A stretch of 64,000 nucleotides of DNA from Hoeflea sp. (GTDB taxonomy: Bacteria > Pseudomonadota > Alphaproteobacteria > Rhizobiales > Rhizobiaceae): the NCBI RefSeq assembly GCF_014359905.1, contig NZ_JACIYP010000008.1, forward strand, positions 1-64,000, read 5' to 3'. Positions 17,924-28,052 of the stretch are shown in pieces. Position 1 is the first letter of the stretch, and each line of letters opens with the position of its first letter. Under the pieces are notes generated by a model that was given only the letters and a program-made list of their open reading frames with translations, ran no database searches and was not told the DNA's origin. Position numbers and translations under genes: made by a program.

Positions 17924-17956
17924 GCCGGAGGCAAGCTCCGGCACGCAGGAGGAGGC
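17924..17956 (+). promoter_or_regulatory. phaC leader: 7-bp hairpin followed by an extended Shine-Dalgarno AGGAGGAGG
   Basis: GCCGGAG (17924-17930) pairs with CTCCGGC (17936-17942). Five bases later AGGAGGAGG (17947-17955) forms a doubled Shine-Dalgarno 7 bases before the phaC ATG. The ten bases AGGAGGAGGC (17947-17956) are exactly complementary to GCCTCCTCCT at 28060-28069 in the predicted small RNA. The hairpin and pairing are visible; regulation through them is inference. Confidence 0.5.
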
Positions 17957-17962
17957 GTCAAT

Positions 17963-19798
17963 ATGCCGGACAAGGGAAAGAGCATCACCGGGGAAGACCA
18001 GATCCAGGCCAAGTCATCGCTGGCCGATGCCTATGTCGTCAAGGATCCGGAAGTGTTTGCGCGCAACGTCGCGCGCATGCTCGAGGAACTGGGCAAGGCT
18101 GCTTCGGCCTGGGTCGAGCCGCGCGAAAAAGGCGAAGTTTCCGACACCGTCTCCGAACCCATGACCGACATGGTCAAGACATTTTCCAAGGTCGGAGAAT
18201 ACTGGCTGTCCGACCCCAAGCGCGCCATCGAGGCGCAGACCTCGCTGCTCACCGGCTATTTCGACATGTGGAGCGATTCGCTCAAGCGCATGTCGGGTGA
18301 AGACAAGACGCCCAGGAAGAAGACCACCGACAAGCGCTTCTCCGATCCGGACTGGGAGAACAATCCGTTCTTCGAATTCCTGAAAAACGCCTATTTCATC
18401 ACTTCGGACTGGGCCAACAAGCTGGTTGCCGAGAGCGAAGGGCTGGATGAGCATACCCGCCACAAGGCGGAGTTCTACATGCGCCAGATCACCAGCGCCC
18501 TCTCACCCGCCAATTTTCTCGCCACCAATCCCGAACTCTACAAGGAAACGGTGGCCTCCAACGGTGAAAACCTCGTCCGGGGCATGCACATGCTGGCCGA
18601 GGACATTGCCGCAGGCAAAGGCGAGCTGAAGCTGCGCCAGTCCGATTCGTCCAACTTCAAGGTCGGCGAAAACATTGCCGTATCGCCCGGCAAGGTCATC
18701 GCCCAGGACGACATCTGCCAGATCATCCAGTATGAGCCCAAGACCGAGACTGTGCTCAAGCGTCCGCTGCTGATCGTCCCACCCTGGATCAACAAGTTCT
18801 ACATTCTCGATCTCAATCCGAAGAAATCCTTCATCAAATGGGCTGTCGAACAGGGCCACACGGTGTTTGTGATCTCCTGGGTCAACCCGGACCAACGCCA
18901 CGCCAAAAAGGATTGGGAAGCCTATTCCCGCGAAGGCATCTCGTTTGCGCTCGACACCATCGAACAGTCGACCGGCGAGCGCGAGGTCAACGCCATCGGC
19001 TATTGCGTCGGCGGAACCCTGCTGGCTGCGACGCTGGCCTTGCACGCCCTGGAAAAGGACAAGCGGATCGCCACGGCGACGTTTTTCACCACCCAGACCG
19101 ATTTCACCTATGCGGGCGACCTCAAGGTCTTTGTCGACGAGGCGCAGATCGCCTCGATCGAACAGGCGATGGAGAAGAATGGTTATCTCGACGGCTCGAA
19201 GATGGCCACGGCCTTCAACATGCTGCGCGCCTCCGACCTGATCTGGCCCTATGTCGTCAACAATTACCTCAAGGGCAAGGATCCGATGCCCTTTGATCTG
19301 TTGTACTGGAACTCGGACGCGACGCGCATGCCCGCAGCCAACCATTCCTATTATCTGCGCAATTGCTATCTCGAGAACAGCCTTGCCAAGGGCAAGATGA
19401 AGCTGGCGGGCAAAACCCTCAAGCTCGGCAAGGTCAAGATCCCGGTCTACAATCTCGCGGCAAAGGAAGACCATATCGCCCCCGCCCGCTCCGCCTATAT
19501 CGGCGGCCAGCTGTTTGGCGGCGACGTGACCTATGTGATGGCGGGATCCGGCCACATAGCCGGCGTCATCAATCCGCCCGAGGCGGGCAAATACCAGTTC
19601 TGGTCGGATGGCCCGAAAGGCGCGGAATTCGACGACTGGGTCAAGGGCGCGAAGGAAACGCCGGGGTCCTGGTGGCCGCACTGGCATGAGTGGATAAAGT
19701 CCCACTCCAGCGAGGAAGTCCCGGCGCGCGAGCCCGGTGGCGGCAGGCTCAACGCCATCGAGGACGCGCCCGGATCCTATGTCCGGACCCGGGTCTGA
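17963..19798 (+). CDS. phaC: Class I poly(3-hydroxyalkanoate) synthase
   Basis: 611 residues, the usual length of class I PhaC. The N-terminal PhaC_N region (about 125-300) precedes an alpha/beta-hydrolase core with the lipase-like box GYCVGG (nucleophile C348), the catalytic aspartate in AAKEDHIAP and the catalytic histidine in GSGHIAGV. It polymerises (R)-3-hydroxyacyl-CoA into storage granules. The start has a very strong Shine-Dalgarno (AGGAGGAGG). No phaA/phaB/phaP/phaR genes are adjacent; phaC stands alone between the divergent lipoprotein gene and sfsA, as in Sinorhizobium. Confidence 0.96.
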   Translation: MPDKGKSITGEDQIQAKSSLADAYVVKDPEVFARNVARMLEELGKAASAWVEPREKGEVSDTVSEPMTDMVKTFSKVGEYWLSDPKRAIEAQTSLLTGYFDMWSDSLKRMSGEDKTPRKKTTDKRFSDPDWENNPFFEFLKNAYFITSDWANKLVAESEGLDEHTRHKAEFYMRQITSALSPANFLATNPELYKETVASNGENLVRGMHMLAEDIAAGKGELKLRQSDSSNFKVGENIAVSPGKVIAQDDICQIIQYEPKTETVLKRPLLIVPPWINKFYILDLNPKKSFIKWAVEQGHTVFVISWVNPDQRHAKKDWEAYSREGISFALDTIEQSTGEREVNAIGYCVGGTLLAATLALHALEKDKRIATATFFTTQTDFTYAGDLKVFVDEAQIASIEQAMEKNGYLDGSKMATAFNMLRASDLIWPYVVNNYLKGKDPMPFDLLYWNSDATRMPAANHSYYLRNCYLENSLAKGKMKLAGKTLKLGKVKIPVYNLAAKEDHIAPARSAYIGGQLFGGDVTYVMAGSGHIAGVINPPEAGKYQFWSDGPKGAEFDDWVKGAKETPGSWWPHWHEWIKSHSSEEVPAREPGGGRLNAIEDAPGSYVRTRV

Positions 19799-19858
19799 CG
19801 CCAGGAGCGAGGCTGACGGCTATTTGCGGGCGAATCGAAAGCCTGCTATCGGCCCGGC

Positions 19859-20581
19859 ATGCACTTTGACCCGCCCCTGATCCCCGCGACGCTGGTCCGC
19901 CGCTACAAGCGCTTCCTGTTCGACGCGGAACTGGAGACGGGCGAGCTGATCACCGGATTTTGCCCCAACACCGGCTCCATGCGCGGCCTGACCGCGCCGG
20001 GATCGAGATGTTACCTGACGGAGCATTCCGGCGGCACGCGCAAATACCGCCATGCCCTGGAGCTTGTCGAGGCTGACGGCACCCTGGTCGGCATCAACAC
20101 CGCCCGGCCCAACCGGCTGGTGGAGGAAGCGATCACCGCAGGCCTCATCGGCTCCCTCGGAGATTATGCCGTGTGCAGGCCGGAGCAGAAATACGGCGTC
20201 AATTCGCGCATCGACTTCCTGCTCAGCGATCCCGAAAGGGGCCTGGCCTATGTCGAGGTCAAGAACGTGCATTTTTGCCGGTCGCCGAGCCTGGCCGAAT
20301 TCCCCGACAGCGTTACCAGCCGGGGCGCGAAGCATCTGGAAGAACTGGGCGCCATGGCCGAGGCTGGACATCGCGCCATCATGGTCTATCTCATTCAGCG
20401 GGCCGATGTGGACCGCCTGAGCATGTGCCGTGACCTTGATCCGGCCTATGCGGCGGCTTTTGACCGGGCCATGAAACGCGGGGTTGAAGCTTGCGCAATA
20501 CGGTGCAAGATCACATCTCATGAAATACGCGCTGAATCGCTCGTTCCCGTTGAGGAACCCGGCCTAAGCAGCGTACTATAA
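19859..20581 (+). CDS. sfsA: DNA/RNA nuclease SfsA family protein
   Basis: 240 residues, full length. SfsA family signatures are visible: RRYKRFLFDAELETGE, CPNTGSMRGL, SRCYLTEH, NTARPNRLVEEA, and the nuclease-like core YGVNSRIDFLL...AYVEVKNVHF (D, E and K of a PD-(D/E)XK-like site). Known members bind nucleic acid and were first linked to maltose metabolism; the physiological role is poorly defined. It sits 60 bases after phaC and 49 bases before map on the same strand. Confidence 0.94.
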   Translation: MHFDPPLIPATLVRRYKRFLFDAELETGELITGFCPNTGSMRGLTAPGSRCYLTEHSGGTRKYRHALELVEADGTLVGINTARPNRLVEEAITAGLIGSLGDYAVCRPEQKYGVNSRIDFLLSDPERGLAYVEVKNVHFCRSPSLAEFPDSVTSRGAKHLEELGAMAEAGHRAIMVYLIQRADVDRLSMCRDLDPAYAAAFDRAMKRGVEACAIRCKITSHEIRAESLVPVEEPGLSSVL

Positions 20582-20630
20582 CCCTTGAACCGGCGCGATG
20601 CCGGCTGCGACCAGACAAAGCGAGCCTTCC

Positions 20631-21458
20631 ATGGTTACCTATATCGACGCTGCTTCGGCTCCGATGAGAAACACCGGCCAGATCCGGCTTTACGGCCCCG
20701 ATGGCTTTGAAGGCATGCGCAAGGCAAGCCAGCTCACCGCACGGTGCCTCGATGAACTGGTGGCCATGGTCGTCCCCGGCATCACCACCAACGAGATCGA
20801 CCGGTTCGTCTTCGAATTCGGCATGGACAACAACGCCCTGCCCGCCACGCTCAATTACCGCGGCTACACCAAATCCTGCTGCACCTCGATCAATCACGTG
20901 GTCTGCCACGGCATTCCCAACGACAAGCCGCTGCGCGAGGGCGACATCGTCAATATCGACGTGACCTATGTGCTCGACGGCTGGCACGGCGATTCGAGCC
21001 GCATGTATCCGGTGGGCGAAATCAAGCGCGCCGCCGAGCGGCTGCTGGAAATCACCCAGAACTCGCTGATGCTGGGCATCGCGGCGGTCAAGCCCGGCGC
21101 CCGCACCGGCGCCATCGGCCACGCCATCCAGACCTATGCCGAGGCGGAACGCTGCTCGGTGGTCCGCGATTTCTGCGGTCACGGGGTGGGCAGGCTTTTT
21201 CATGACGCCCCCAACATCCTGCATTACGGACGTCCTGAAGAGGGTCCGGAGATGCGTCCGGGCATGATCTTCACCATCGAGCCGATGATCAATCTCGGCC
21301 GCCCGCATGTCAAAGTGCTCTCGGACGGCTGGACGGCGGTGACCCGCGACCGCTCGCTCACCGCGCAATACGAGCATACGATCGGCGTCACCGAAGACGG
21401 ATGCGAGATCTTCACCCTGTCGCCCGCAGGCCTCGATCGCCCCGGCCTGCCCGCATGA
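20631..21458 (+). CDS. map: Methionine aminopeptidase, type I
   Basis: 275 residues. The five metal ligands of the pita-bread fold can be located: D and D in [17 protein letters not shown] in FCGHGVGR, E in FTIEPMI and E in AQYEHTIG. It removes the initiator methionine from nascent proteins. The ATG at 20631 ([11 protein letters not shown]) matches rhizobial relatives; an upstream frame from 20598 adds eleven unconserved residues. Its TGA overlaps the ATG of radC (ATGA at 21455-21458), implying translational coupling. Confidence 0.95.
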   Translation: MVTYIDAASAPMRNTGQIRLYGPDGFEGMRKASQLTARCLDELVAMVVPGITTNEIDRFVFEFGMDNNALPATLNYRGYTKSCCTSINHVVCHGIPNDKPLREGDIVNIDVTYVLDGWHGDSSRMYPVGEIKRAAERLLEITQNSLMLGIAAVKPGARTGAIGHAIQTYAEAERCSVVRDFCGHGVGRLFHDAPNILHYGRPEEGPEMRPGMIFTIEPMINLGRPHVKVLSDGWTAVTRDRSLTAQYEHTIGVTEDGCEIFTLSPAGLDRPGLPA

Positions 21459-22303
21459 CATCACGCCGTCGCCCTGGTCTGGATGAAAGAGGCCTCGGCC
21501 AAGGCGGCTTGAAGGATGAGGGCGAGGATTACGCACCAGACGATGAGCGCAGCTTCTTTGCCGAAAGCCGCCAGGCCAGGACAAAGGGACAGGCGCTTGC
21601 AACCGACCCCGGCGGTCAGCCGGCCGGCGCGGAAGAACATTACCACGGCCACCGCGACAGGCTGCGCCAGCGGTTTCGCGACAGCGGCGACCGCGCGCTC
21701 GCCGATTACGAACTGCTCGAACTGCTGCTGTTCCGGCTGATCCCCCGCCGCGACACCAAGCCGATCGCCAAGGCCCTGCTCGCCCGCTTCGGCTCGTTGC
21801 CGGAGGTGCTGGGCGCCCCCACCCATCTTCTCACCGAGGTCAAGGGCGTGGGCGACAGCGTCGCCACCGATCTCAAGCTGGTGGCGGCGATCGCCCACCG
21901 CATGCTCAAGGGCGACCTCAAGGGCCGCCAGGTGCTGGCGTCCTGGTCATCGGTGATCGAATATTGCCGCGCGGCGATGGCGTTCGAGGCGCGCGAGCAG
22001 TTCCGGGTGCTGTTTCTGGACAAGAAGAACGCGCTCATCGCCGACGAGGTGCAGCAGACCGGGACCGTCGATCACACACCGGTCTATCCGCGCGAGGTGG
22101 TCAAGCGCGCGCTGGAACTCTCCGCCACCGCCATCATCCTGGTTCACAACCATCCCTCCGGCGACCCAACGCCGTCGCGCGCCGATATCGAGATGACCAA
22201 GCTGATCATCGACACGGCGCGTCCGCTGGGCATCACCGTGCATGATCACATCATCATCGGCAAGGACGGACACGCCAGCCTTAAGGGGCTGAAGCTGATC
22301 TAG
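21455..22303 (+). CDS. radC: RadC family JAB/MPN domain protein
   Basis: 282 residues. A helix-hairpin-helix region ([18 protein letters not shown]) precedes a JAMM metalloprotease-like domain with [14 protein letters not shown] carrying the zinc ligands His, His and Asp. Despite the name, the biochemical role of RadC proteins is unsettled; DNA-repair involvement was disputed. The N-terminal ~65 residues are charged and not conserved. It starts inside the map stop codon. Its stop lies in the palindrome CTAG (22300-22303), which is also the stop of the convergent photolyase gene. Confidence 0.93.
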   Translation: MTSRRRPGLDERGLGQGGLKDEGEDYAPDDERSFFAESRQARTKGQALATDPGGQPAGAEEHYHGHRDRLRQRFRDSGDRALADYELLELLLFRLIPRRDTKPIAKALLARFGSLPEVLGAPTHLLTEVKGVGDSVATDLKLVAAIAHRMLKGDLKGRQVLASWSSVIEYCRAAMAFEAREQFRVLFLDKKNALIADEVQQTGTVDHTPVYPREVVKRALELSATAIILVHNHPSGDPTPSRADIEMTKLIIDTARPLGITVHDHIIIGKDGHASLKGLKLI

Positions 22304-23871
22304 TCCTGTGTCCAGCCGGGCCGCATTTCCCGGCTTTCGAGAAAGCGGCTGGCATCTGCCCCGATCTGCTCAAGCCGCTCCGGCGCCATCTTGCCGAGCG
22401 CCCCCATGATCAGGCCCATGCGATGGTTCTGCCTCAGGACATGCTCGTTGGCCGAGAGGAAATTCCAGTAGAGATAGTTGAACGGGCAGGCATTTTCGCC
22501 GGTTTTCAGCTTCACGTCATACCGGCAGCCCGCGCAGTAATCGCTCATCTTGTTGATATAGGCGCCGGACGCCGCATAGGGCTTGGAGGCGAGGAAGCCC
22601 CCATCCGCATAGAGCGCCATGCCCACCACATTGGGCATCTCGACCCACTCATAGGCGTCCCAGTAGACGATCAGGAACCATTCCTGCACCTCTTTCGGGT
22701 CGATCCCTGCGAGCAGGCAGAAATTTCCAAGGATCATCAATCGCTGGATATGGTGCGCATAGGCATTGGCCTTTGTTTCCGTGATCGCCTGATGGAGGCA
22801 GTTCATGCCCGTCTCTCCGGTCCAGAAGAAGCCCGGCAGTGGCCGCGTCGCATCGAGCGCATTGGCGTGGGCATAGTCCGGCATCTTCAGCCAGTAGACG
22901 CCGCGGATGAACTCGCGCCAGCCGATGATCTGGCGGATGAACCCCTCGACGGCGTTGAGCGGCGCATTTCCGTGCCGCCAAGCCGCCACCGCCCTGTCGC
23001 AGCATTCGCGCGGACCCAGAAGGCCGCAATTGATCAGGGCGGAGAGATGGCTGTGAAACAGAAGCGGCTCGCCCTGCTTCATGGCGTCCTGCCAGTCACC
23101 GAAGCCCGGCAGCGCCTCGGCGATGAACCAGTCCAGATAGGAAAGCGCAGCGGCCCGCGTCACAGGATGATCGAACGGCTCTAGATCGCCGAAATGGCTG
23201 GCGAAGCACCGGGCCACGAGTTCCATGACCCCGCGGGTCGTCCCGTCCGGCTCGAAACCGGGACGGACCGGAATCCGGATCCTGTCCGGCAGCGTCTTGC
23301 GGTTGTCCGAATCAAAGTTCCACTGGCCGCCCTCCGGCTCACCGTCGACCATCAGATAGCCGGTCCGCCGTCGCATCTCGCGGTAGAAATACTCCATGCG
23401 GAGGGATTTCGGCTGCTGGCCCTTGCCGTTCACGGCCCAGCTCACGAAATCCTCGTGGCTGGCCAGAAATCGCGTGTCCGCGCGGATTTCCAGATCCACA
23501 CGCAGCTCTTCCCGCCATGTCTGTGCATCATCGAGCACCCGGGCTTCCGACGGCTCGGTCATCACAACCCGGCGAGCGTCGTTTCGCATGACGGATTCGG
23601 CCAACGCCGCGCCAAACGCGCCGGGATTTCCGTCTGCGTCCAGCGTGAGATAATCGACCTCAAACCCCTCCGCGCGCAGATCCTCGGCGAAGTGGCGCAT
23701 GGCCGAGAACAGGAAGGCGATCTTCTTCTTGTGGTGACGCACCGAGGTCGCCTCGCCCATGACTTCGGCAAGAAAGATCACGTCACGCCCGGGCACGGCA
23801 TCGGACAGGCTCGAAAGCTCGCGCGACAGCTGATCTCCGAGAACAAAGCGCAGGATTTTATTCTCGGACAT
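22300..23871 (-). CDS. phrB: FeS-type bacterial cryptochrome/photolyase (PhrB-like, (6-4) photolyase family)
   Basis: 523 residues. The N-terminus [13 protein letters not shown] and the whole layout match the FeS-BCP group typified by Agrobacterium PhrB. The four cluster cysteines are present: C358 (TGMNCLHQ), C446 and C449 (DYCAGC) and C462 (NACPFNY). Their spacings of 88, 3 and 13 residues are, from memory, those of PhrB (C350, C438, C441, C454), so a [4Fe-4S] cluster is very likely. The FAD-binding C-terminal half ([32 protein letters not shown]) is intact. Expected to repair (6-4) UV photoproducts by light, possibly with a lumazine antenna. It converges on radC with a shared CTAG stop. 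Confidence 0.92.
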   Translation of the reverse strand: MSENKILRFVLGDQLSRELSSLSDAVPGRDVIFLAEVMGEATSVRHHKKKIAFLFSAMRHFAEDLRAEGFEVDYLTLDADGNPGAFGAALAESVMRNDARRVVMTEPSEARVLDDAQTWREELRVDLEIRADTRFLASHEDFVSWAVNGKGQQPKSLRMEYFYREMRRRTGYLMVDGEPEGGQWNFDSDNRKTLPDRIRIPVRPGFEPDGTTRGVMELVARCFASHFGDLEPFDHPVTRAAALSYLDWFIAEALPGFGDWQDAMKQGEPLLFHSHLSALINCGLLGPRECCDRAVAAWRHGNAPLNAVEGFIRQIIGWREFIRGVYWLKMPDYAHANALDATRPLPGFFWTGETGMNCLHQAITETKANAYAHHIQRLMILGNFCLLAGIDPKEVQEWFLIVYWDAYEWVEMPNVVGMALYADGGFLASKPYAASGAYINKMSDYCAGCRYDVKLKTGENACPFNYLYWNFLSANEHVLRQNHRMGLIMGALGKMAPERLEQIGADASRFLESREMRPGWTQD

Positions 23872-23999
23872 CGGGACTCCCGGCTATTGCACGCTCCCGG
23901 CCGCTTATTCGGAATCCGGTTATCGCGGCTTACGCAACGGCGGGCTCGATGGATCGCTTCGGTCAGAAGCGGCGCCCGCCGTCGCATCGCACGCGCACA

Positions 24000-24033
24000 A
24001 ACAAAAACGCCGGAGCAACGTGCCCCGGCGTTT
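24000..24033 (-). terminator. Rho-independent terminator of tig
   Basis: On the minus strand, AAACGCCGG pairs with CCGGCGTTT (24005-24013 with 24025-24033), an 11-base loop lies between them, and TTTTTGTTT follows. It lies 24 bases past the trigger factor stop. Confidence 0.85.
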
Positions 24034-24057
24034 GAAACGGTTGACTGCGAAGACGCC

Positions 24058-25479
24058 CTATTCGGACGCTGCGTCGTCCTTCTTGGCTGCCTTCTTCTTG
24101 GCAGGGGCCTTCTTCTTGGCGGCCGGCTTTGCTTCGGCCTCTGCCTCATCGTCGGCCATCAGTTCTTCCTTGCTCACGGTCTTGTCCGTCACGTCGATGA
24201 CGGTGAGCATGTGATCGATGGTCTTTTCTTCGAAGATCGGCGCGCGCAGCGAGGCGACGGCACCGGGGGTCTTCTGGAAATATTCGTAGATTTCCTGTTC
24301 CTGGCCGGGGAACTTGCGCACCTGTTCGAACAGCGAGCGCTGCAGTTCCTCATCGGAGACCTGGATACCGGCTTCTTCGCCGATCTTGGACAGGACCAGG
24401 CCGAGACGGACCCGACGCTCGGCCAGCTTGCGGTATTCCTCGCGCGCTGCCTCTTCGGTGGTGTCCTCGTCCTCGAAGGTCTTGCCGTTGTCGCTCAGTT
24501 CCTGGTTGATCTGGCGCCAGATGCTTTCGAATTCGGCATCGACCAGCTTGGAGGGCGAATCGAACTTGTGGGCCTCGTCGAGCTGATCGAGGATCTGCCG
24601 CTTCAGCTTCTGGCGGGTGATCTGGCCATACTGGCTTTCGATCTGCGAGCGGACAATTTCGCGCAGCTTGTCGGCCGATTCGAGGCCGAGCGTCTTGGCC
24701 AGCTCATCGTTGACTTCGAGCGCGCCCGGAGCCGCAACCGCCTTGACGGTGATGTCGAACTTGGCTTCCTTGCCGGCCAGATGCGCGGCCTGGTATTCAG
24801 CCGGGAACGTGACCGAGATTTCCTTCTGGTCGCCTGCCTTGAGGCCGACCAGCTGTTCTTCGAAACCGGGGATGAAGCGATTCGAGCCGATGACCAGCTC
24901 GGCGTCCTGATCGGCGCCGCCTTCAAAGGGCTCGCCGTCAAGCTTGCCGAGGTAATCGATCGTCACCTTGTCGCCGTCAGCGGCCTTGCCGTCCTTGGGC
25001 TCGTAGGTGCGGCTGTTTTCAGCAACGCGCAGCACCTGCTCCTCGACTTCGTCGGCAGGCACGTCGATGATTTCGCGCACGACCTTGAAGCTGCTCATGT
25101 CCGCCACGTCGAATGCCGGGATGACTTCATAGACCATGGTGAATTCGAAATCGGCTGCGCCGCTCAGGATCTGGTCGGCTTCCTTCTCGTCCTCGGTCAT
25201 GGAGATTTCGGGCTGGGTTGCAGCCCGCTCGCCACGCTCGGAAAGGATCGCGGTCGGCTTTTCCTGGATCATTTCATTGACCAGTTGCGCCATGATCGAC
25301 TTTCCATAGACCTTCTTAAGGTGCGAGATCGGCACCTTGCCCGGACGGAAACCGTTGATCCGCATCTTGCCCTTGGCTTCGGCAAGCTTCTCGTTCATCT
25401 GCGATGCCATGTCCGCGGCGGGAACGACAATTTTCAATTCGCGCTTCAGCCCTTCGGCAAGCGTTTCGGTAACCTGCAT
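24058..25479 (-). CDS. tig: Trigger factor (ribosome-associated chaperone, peptidyl-prolyl isomerase)
   Basis: 473 residues. The N-terminal ribosome-binding domain includes the [14 protein letters not shown] signature loop (GFRxGKxP). The central FKBP-type PPIase domain covers about 155-240 ([20 protein letters not shown]), and the helical C-terminal chaperone arms follow, ending in a Lys/Ala-rich tail. The ATG at 25479 ([14 protein letters not shown]) has AAGG upstream; the longer frame to 25563 is not conserved. It is followed by a strong terminator, consistent with high expression as a single gene. Confidence 0.96.
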   Translation of the reverse strand: MQVTETLAEGLKRELKIVVPAADMASQMNEKLAEAKGKMRINGFRPGKVPISHLKKVYGKSIMAQLVNEMIQEKPTAILSERGERAATQPEISMTEDEKEADQILSGAADFEFTMVYEVIPAFDVADMSSFKVVREIIDVPADEVEEQVLRVAENSRTYEPKDGKAADGDKVTIDYLGKLDGEPFEGGADQDAELVIGSNRFIPGFEEQLVGLKAGDQKEISVTFPAEYQAAHLAGKEAKFDITVKAVAAPGALEVNDELAKTLGLESADKLREIVRSQIESQYGQITRQKLKRQILDQLDEAHKFDSPSKLVDAEFESIWRQINQELSDNGKTFEDEDTTEEAAREEYRKLAERRVRLGLVLSKIGEEAGIQVSDEELQRSLFEQVRKFPGQEQEIYEYFQKTPGAVASLRAPIFEEKTIDHMLTVIDVTDKTVSKEELMADDEAEAEAKPAAKKKAPAKKKAAKKDDAASE

Positions 25480-25662
25480 GTTCAAACCTTCATTTCCTCG
25501 CGACTGCGACCGTTCGGGTTGGCCCCGCGACTGGGCCGGTTTTTCCGGCGTCGCTTGTGGCATTTTTCATTTCAGACACCGAACCGGATCAACCGGCAGG
25601 ACGCCTCTTCGTACTTGCCCGCTCGTCCTGCGCCACGCGGGCTGCCGGACTGGACACTAATC

Positions 25663-25747
<85 letters not shown>

Positions 25748-25896
25748 TCTTGGGGTCGCAAAACACCGCTCGCGCGAGGCGACCCTGAACGCGTGCGCTC
25801 TATATCACCCGTTTGGCGGCGATCAAAGGGAAAATGACCATGGTCATCAGGGTTTTTGCCCGCAAGGCCGCCTGAAAGCAAATTGTAGCCGGCTTT

Positions 25897-26505
25897 TCAG
25901 TAGAGCGGCTCCTGGTAAAGTGTCTCGCCATCGATCATCAGTCGCGCAATTTGCGCTTCGCCATCGGCCGACACCCGGACCGCGACAGTCGTCCGGCCTT
26001 CGTTCTGGGCATCCTCGATCTCAAGCCCCTCGCCTTCGGGAACATAGTAACGCTCGATCCCGAAGCTCAGCGGGCCGATCGAATTCGATCCCCCCGACGG
26101 TCGGGCGACCGTGATCCGGACCGGCTCCGATCTGAGAACCACATCTTCCCCGACCACCGCCGAGGGCTTCGAGAAGCTCGCGGTCCTGACGACATAAGCG
26201 CCATCGCTTCCCGGCGTCAGGACAAGCCACACCGGCGCGGTGGTATCTTCCGCGGGCCAGGCGCCGGTCACCAGGCTGCCGTCTATGGAGGAGAGATCCG
26301 CATAGCCGAGCCTGACATAATCCCCGCGCATCAGGTCACGCGGATCGACCGGTTCGGTCTTGAGCACGACTTCCCTGCCGTCCCTCAGGATCGAGGCCCG
26401 GCGCTCGATAGCCAGCGCCAGCGTTCCGACCAGAATCGCAGCCGACACAAGCCCGGCAAGAATCGGATTGAGCCGCCGCCGCAGGATTTGCCCCAGACCG
26501 GTCAT
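25897..26505 (-). CDS. GDYXXLXY domain membrane-anchored protein
   Basis: 202 residues. A single N-terminal membrane segment (about 14-33) precedes the family's name-giving motif GDYVRLGY at 61-68, followed by a beta-rich periplasmic domain. The biochemical function of the family is unknown. Its ATG overlaps the stop of the DUF2157 gene by four bases (26502-26505). The pairing of GDYXXLXY and DUF2157 proteins is a known recurring gene pair, so a joint complex is likely. Confidence 0.88.
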   Translation of the reverse strand: MTGLGQILRRRLNPILAGLVSAAILVGTLALAIERRASILRDGREVVLKTEPVDPRDLMRGDYVRLGYADLSSIDGSLVTGAWPAEDTTAPVWLVLTPGSDGAYVVRTASFSKPSAVVGEDVVLRSEPVRITVARPSGGSNSIGPLSFGIERYYVPEGEGLEIEDAQNEGRTTVAVRVSADGEAQIARLMIDGETLYQEPLY

Positions 26506-27614
26506 GACCGCGCCTCCTGTTTCTTGAAGCGTCTTTCAATCTTCATCACCGTGAACGCGATGACGGCCAGCACCAGTCCGCCCACGAACAGGAAGCCGGA
26601 ACTGCCGAGCAGCGATCCCAGTGTTTCGCTGACCACGTAGATCGTTTCGCAAGCGAAGGCGAAATAGGCAAAGCGGCGCACCAGGCGGTTTTCGCCGCCG
26701 GCAATGGCCAGCACGGCCACGCTGGTCACCAGAACGAACGCGGCAAGCGCCATTTCCATCGCCAATCCCGGATTGTCGAGAGTGGCCTGGATCAGCCCGA
26801 GCCCTGACAAGAGCATGACCGCACCGTAGGACGACATGGAACCATGCCGGGAAACGGCGCCGCCGAGCACCGTGGGCGCAAACGATCCAAGACCGAACAC
26901 AGCCGCACCGATTGCGGCCAGCACATAGCCGGGCTCAAGGGTGGTGGCTTCCTCGATGATCCACATGGCCCAGCAGATCAGCAGCAAGGCCGAGAGGTGT
27001 CCGGCGATGGTGGAGCGCGATCGCCAGGCCGACAGGCCGACGGCAAGGGCGAGCGCCAGGACAATCAGGTAGCCGGAAACATTGAGGTCATTCCCGGAGC
27101 GGGAATCGAATACGGTTGCTTCGGCGAGCAGATAGCCGAATCCCAGCAGACCGGCGCCGACGGCGGCCATGGGCGAGGAGAAGGCCAGTGACACCACCAG
27201 CGCGCCGACTGCCCAGGTCAGCATGAACGCCGCTTCGTCGCCGCTCAGGTGATACATCTGCCCGACCAGCGCAATGCCCGCCCCGTAGCACAACAGCGCA
27301 AACACCAGTGCCGCCTCGGCAACCCAACCGGAGCCCCGCCTCAGCGCTATCGCTGCCGCCGCAAGCCCGACACTAATAAAGACACAGATGGTGACCACCC
27401 GCATCAGCCGCGGAATGAAGTCCCAGTTTGCCGCAATCAGCGCAATCACCGCCGCGCCGAACAACACCGCTGCAAGCACCGCCAGCACCGCAGACAGGCT
27501 GAAGCCGGTGTGACGCCGGTCATGGTCGGCCAGCAGGATCTCGTCCTGCCCGGGCTGCAGAAGCCCGCTCCGGGTCCAGTGATCGATCTCGCGGGACAAA
27601 TACCTTCGAAACAT
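26502..27614 (-). CDS. DUF2157 polytopic membrane protein
   Basis: 370 residues. A soluble N-terminus (YLSREIDHWTRSGLL, the DUF2157 motif region) is followed by about ten hydrophobic segments from residue 40 onward. No transport or enzyme motif is recognisable. It is first of a two-gene operon with the GDYXXLXY protein. The short charged C-terminus (KIERRFKKQEARS) is probably cytoplasmic. Function unknown. Confidence 0.87.
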   Translation of the reverse strand: MFRRYLSREIDHWTRSGLLQPGQDEILLADHDRRHTGFSLSAVLAVLAAVLFGAAVIALIAANWDFIPRLMRVVTICVFISVGLAAAAIALRRGSGWVAEAALVFALLCYGAGIALVGQMYHLSGDEAAFMLTWAVGALVVSLAFSSPMAAVGAGLLGFGYLLAEATVFDSRSGNDLNVSGYLIVLALALAVGLSAWRSRSTIAGHLSALLLICWAMWIIEEATTLEPGYVLAAIGAAVFGLGSFAPTVLGGAVSRHGSMSSYGAVMLLSGLGLIQATLDNPGLAMEMALAAFVLVTSVAVLAIAGGENRLVRRFAYFAFACETIYVVSETLGSLLGSSGFLFVGGLVLAVIAFTVMKIERRFKKQEARS

Positions 27615-27802
27615 GGGTCGATTCTTTCATTCGGGATTTATGGCGAAGATGACACCAACCGGCGAAGCCGACAATGATCGTCCGACACTGATGGCATAAA
27701 CAGCACTCTGCCCCCAAATATGCCGGCCATGCACAGCTATGAGGCAAATTACCCTGGAATAGCCTCAAGCCATGCAATTACGGAATAGCTTCCATGAGGA
27801 TA
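27615..27802. other. Divergent intergenic region upstream of the DUF1127 cluster
   Basis: 188 bases from the DUF2157 start to the LysR-type box of the first DUF1127 promoter. It should hold the minus-strand promoter for DUF2157. The base composition becomes more AT-rich toward 27700-27800. No gene is seen. Confidence 0.4.
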
Positions 27803-27836
27803 TTGCACTGCACAAATCGATTGAATGCCCCTATAT
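27803..27836 (+). promoter_or_regulatory. DUF1127 promoter 1: T-N11-A box TTGCACTGCACAA plus -10 CTATAT
   Basis: The 13-base box at 27803-27815 has LysR-type T-N11-A form and near-dyad symmetry. CTATAT, the usual rhizobial -10, begins exactly 28 bases after the box start (27831-27836). The normal -35 position falls inside the box (CTGCAC), so it looks like an activator-dependent promoter. The same box and spacing recur at 28381 and 28830. In Brucella the LysR-type regulator VtlR activates small DUF1127 genes; that this is a VtlR/LsrB site is inference. Confidence 0.7.
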
Positions 27837-27897
27837 TCAAAACATCGGAACGCCACGGTGGTGAGCCGAGAAACAGCAGGACAGAAGGAGATAGACC

Positions 27898-28038
27898 ATG
27901 AAACTGATCCGCTCCTACGCCAGCTGGCGGAAGTACCGCGAAACCTGCGTCGAGCTCAACAGGCTCTCTGAGCGCGAGTTGAGCGACATCGGCATGTCAC
28001 GGGGCGATATTCCATTCGCCGCACGGCGCGCCTTGTAA
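27898..28038 (+). CDS. DUF1127 micro-protein 1
   Basis: 46 residues. Arg-rich, with the DUF1127 core LNRLSERELSDIGMSRGDI and a WRKYRE N-terminal helix. AAGGAG lies 8 bases before the ATG. Relatives in Agrobacterium affect phosphate and carbon metabolism, and the Rhodobacter member CcaF1 binds RNA and acts in maturation of the CcsR small RNAs encoded just behind it. Here too an anti-SD hairpin array follows directly (28053-28180), so the gene and RNA are probably cotranscribed. About 50 % identical to micro-protein 2. Confidence 0.93.
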   Translation: MKLIRSYASWRKYRETCVELNRLSERELSDIGMSRGDIPFAARRAL

Positions 28039-28052
28039 GAGTTTTACGAATT

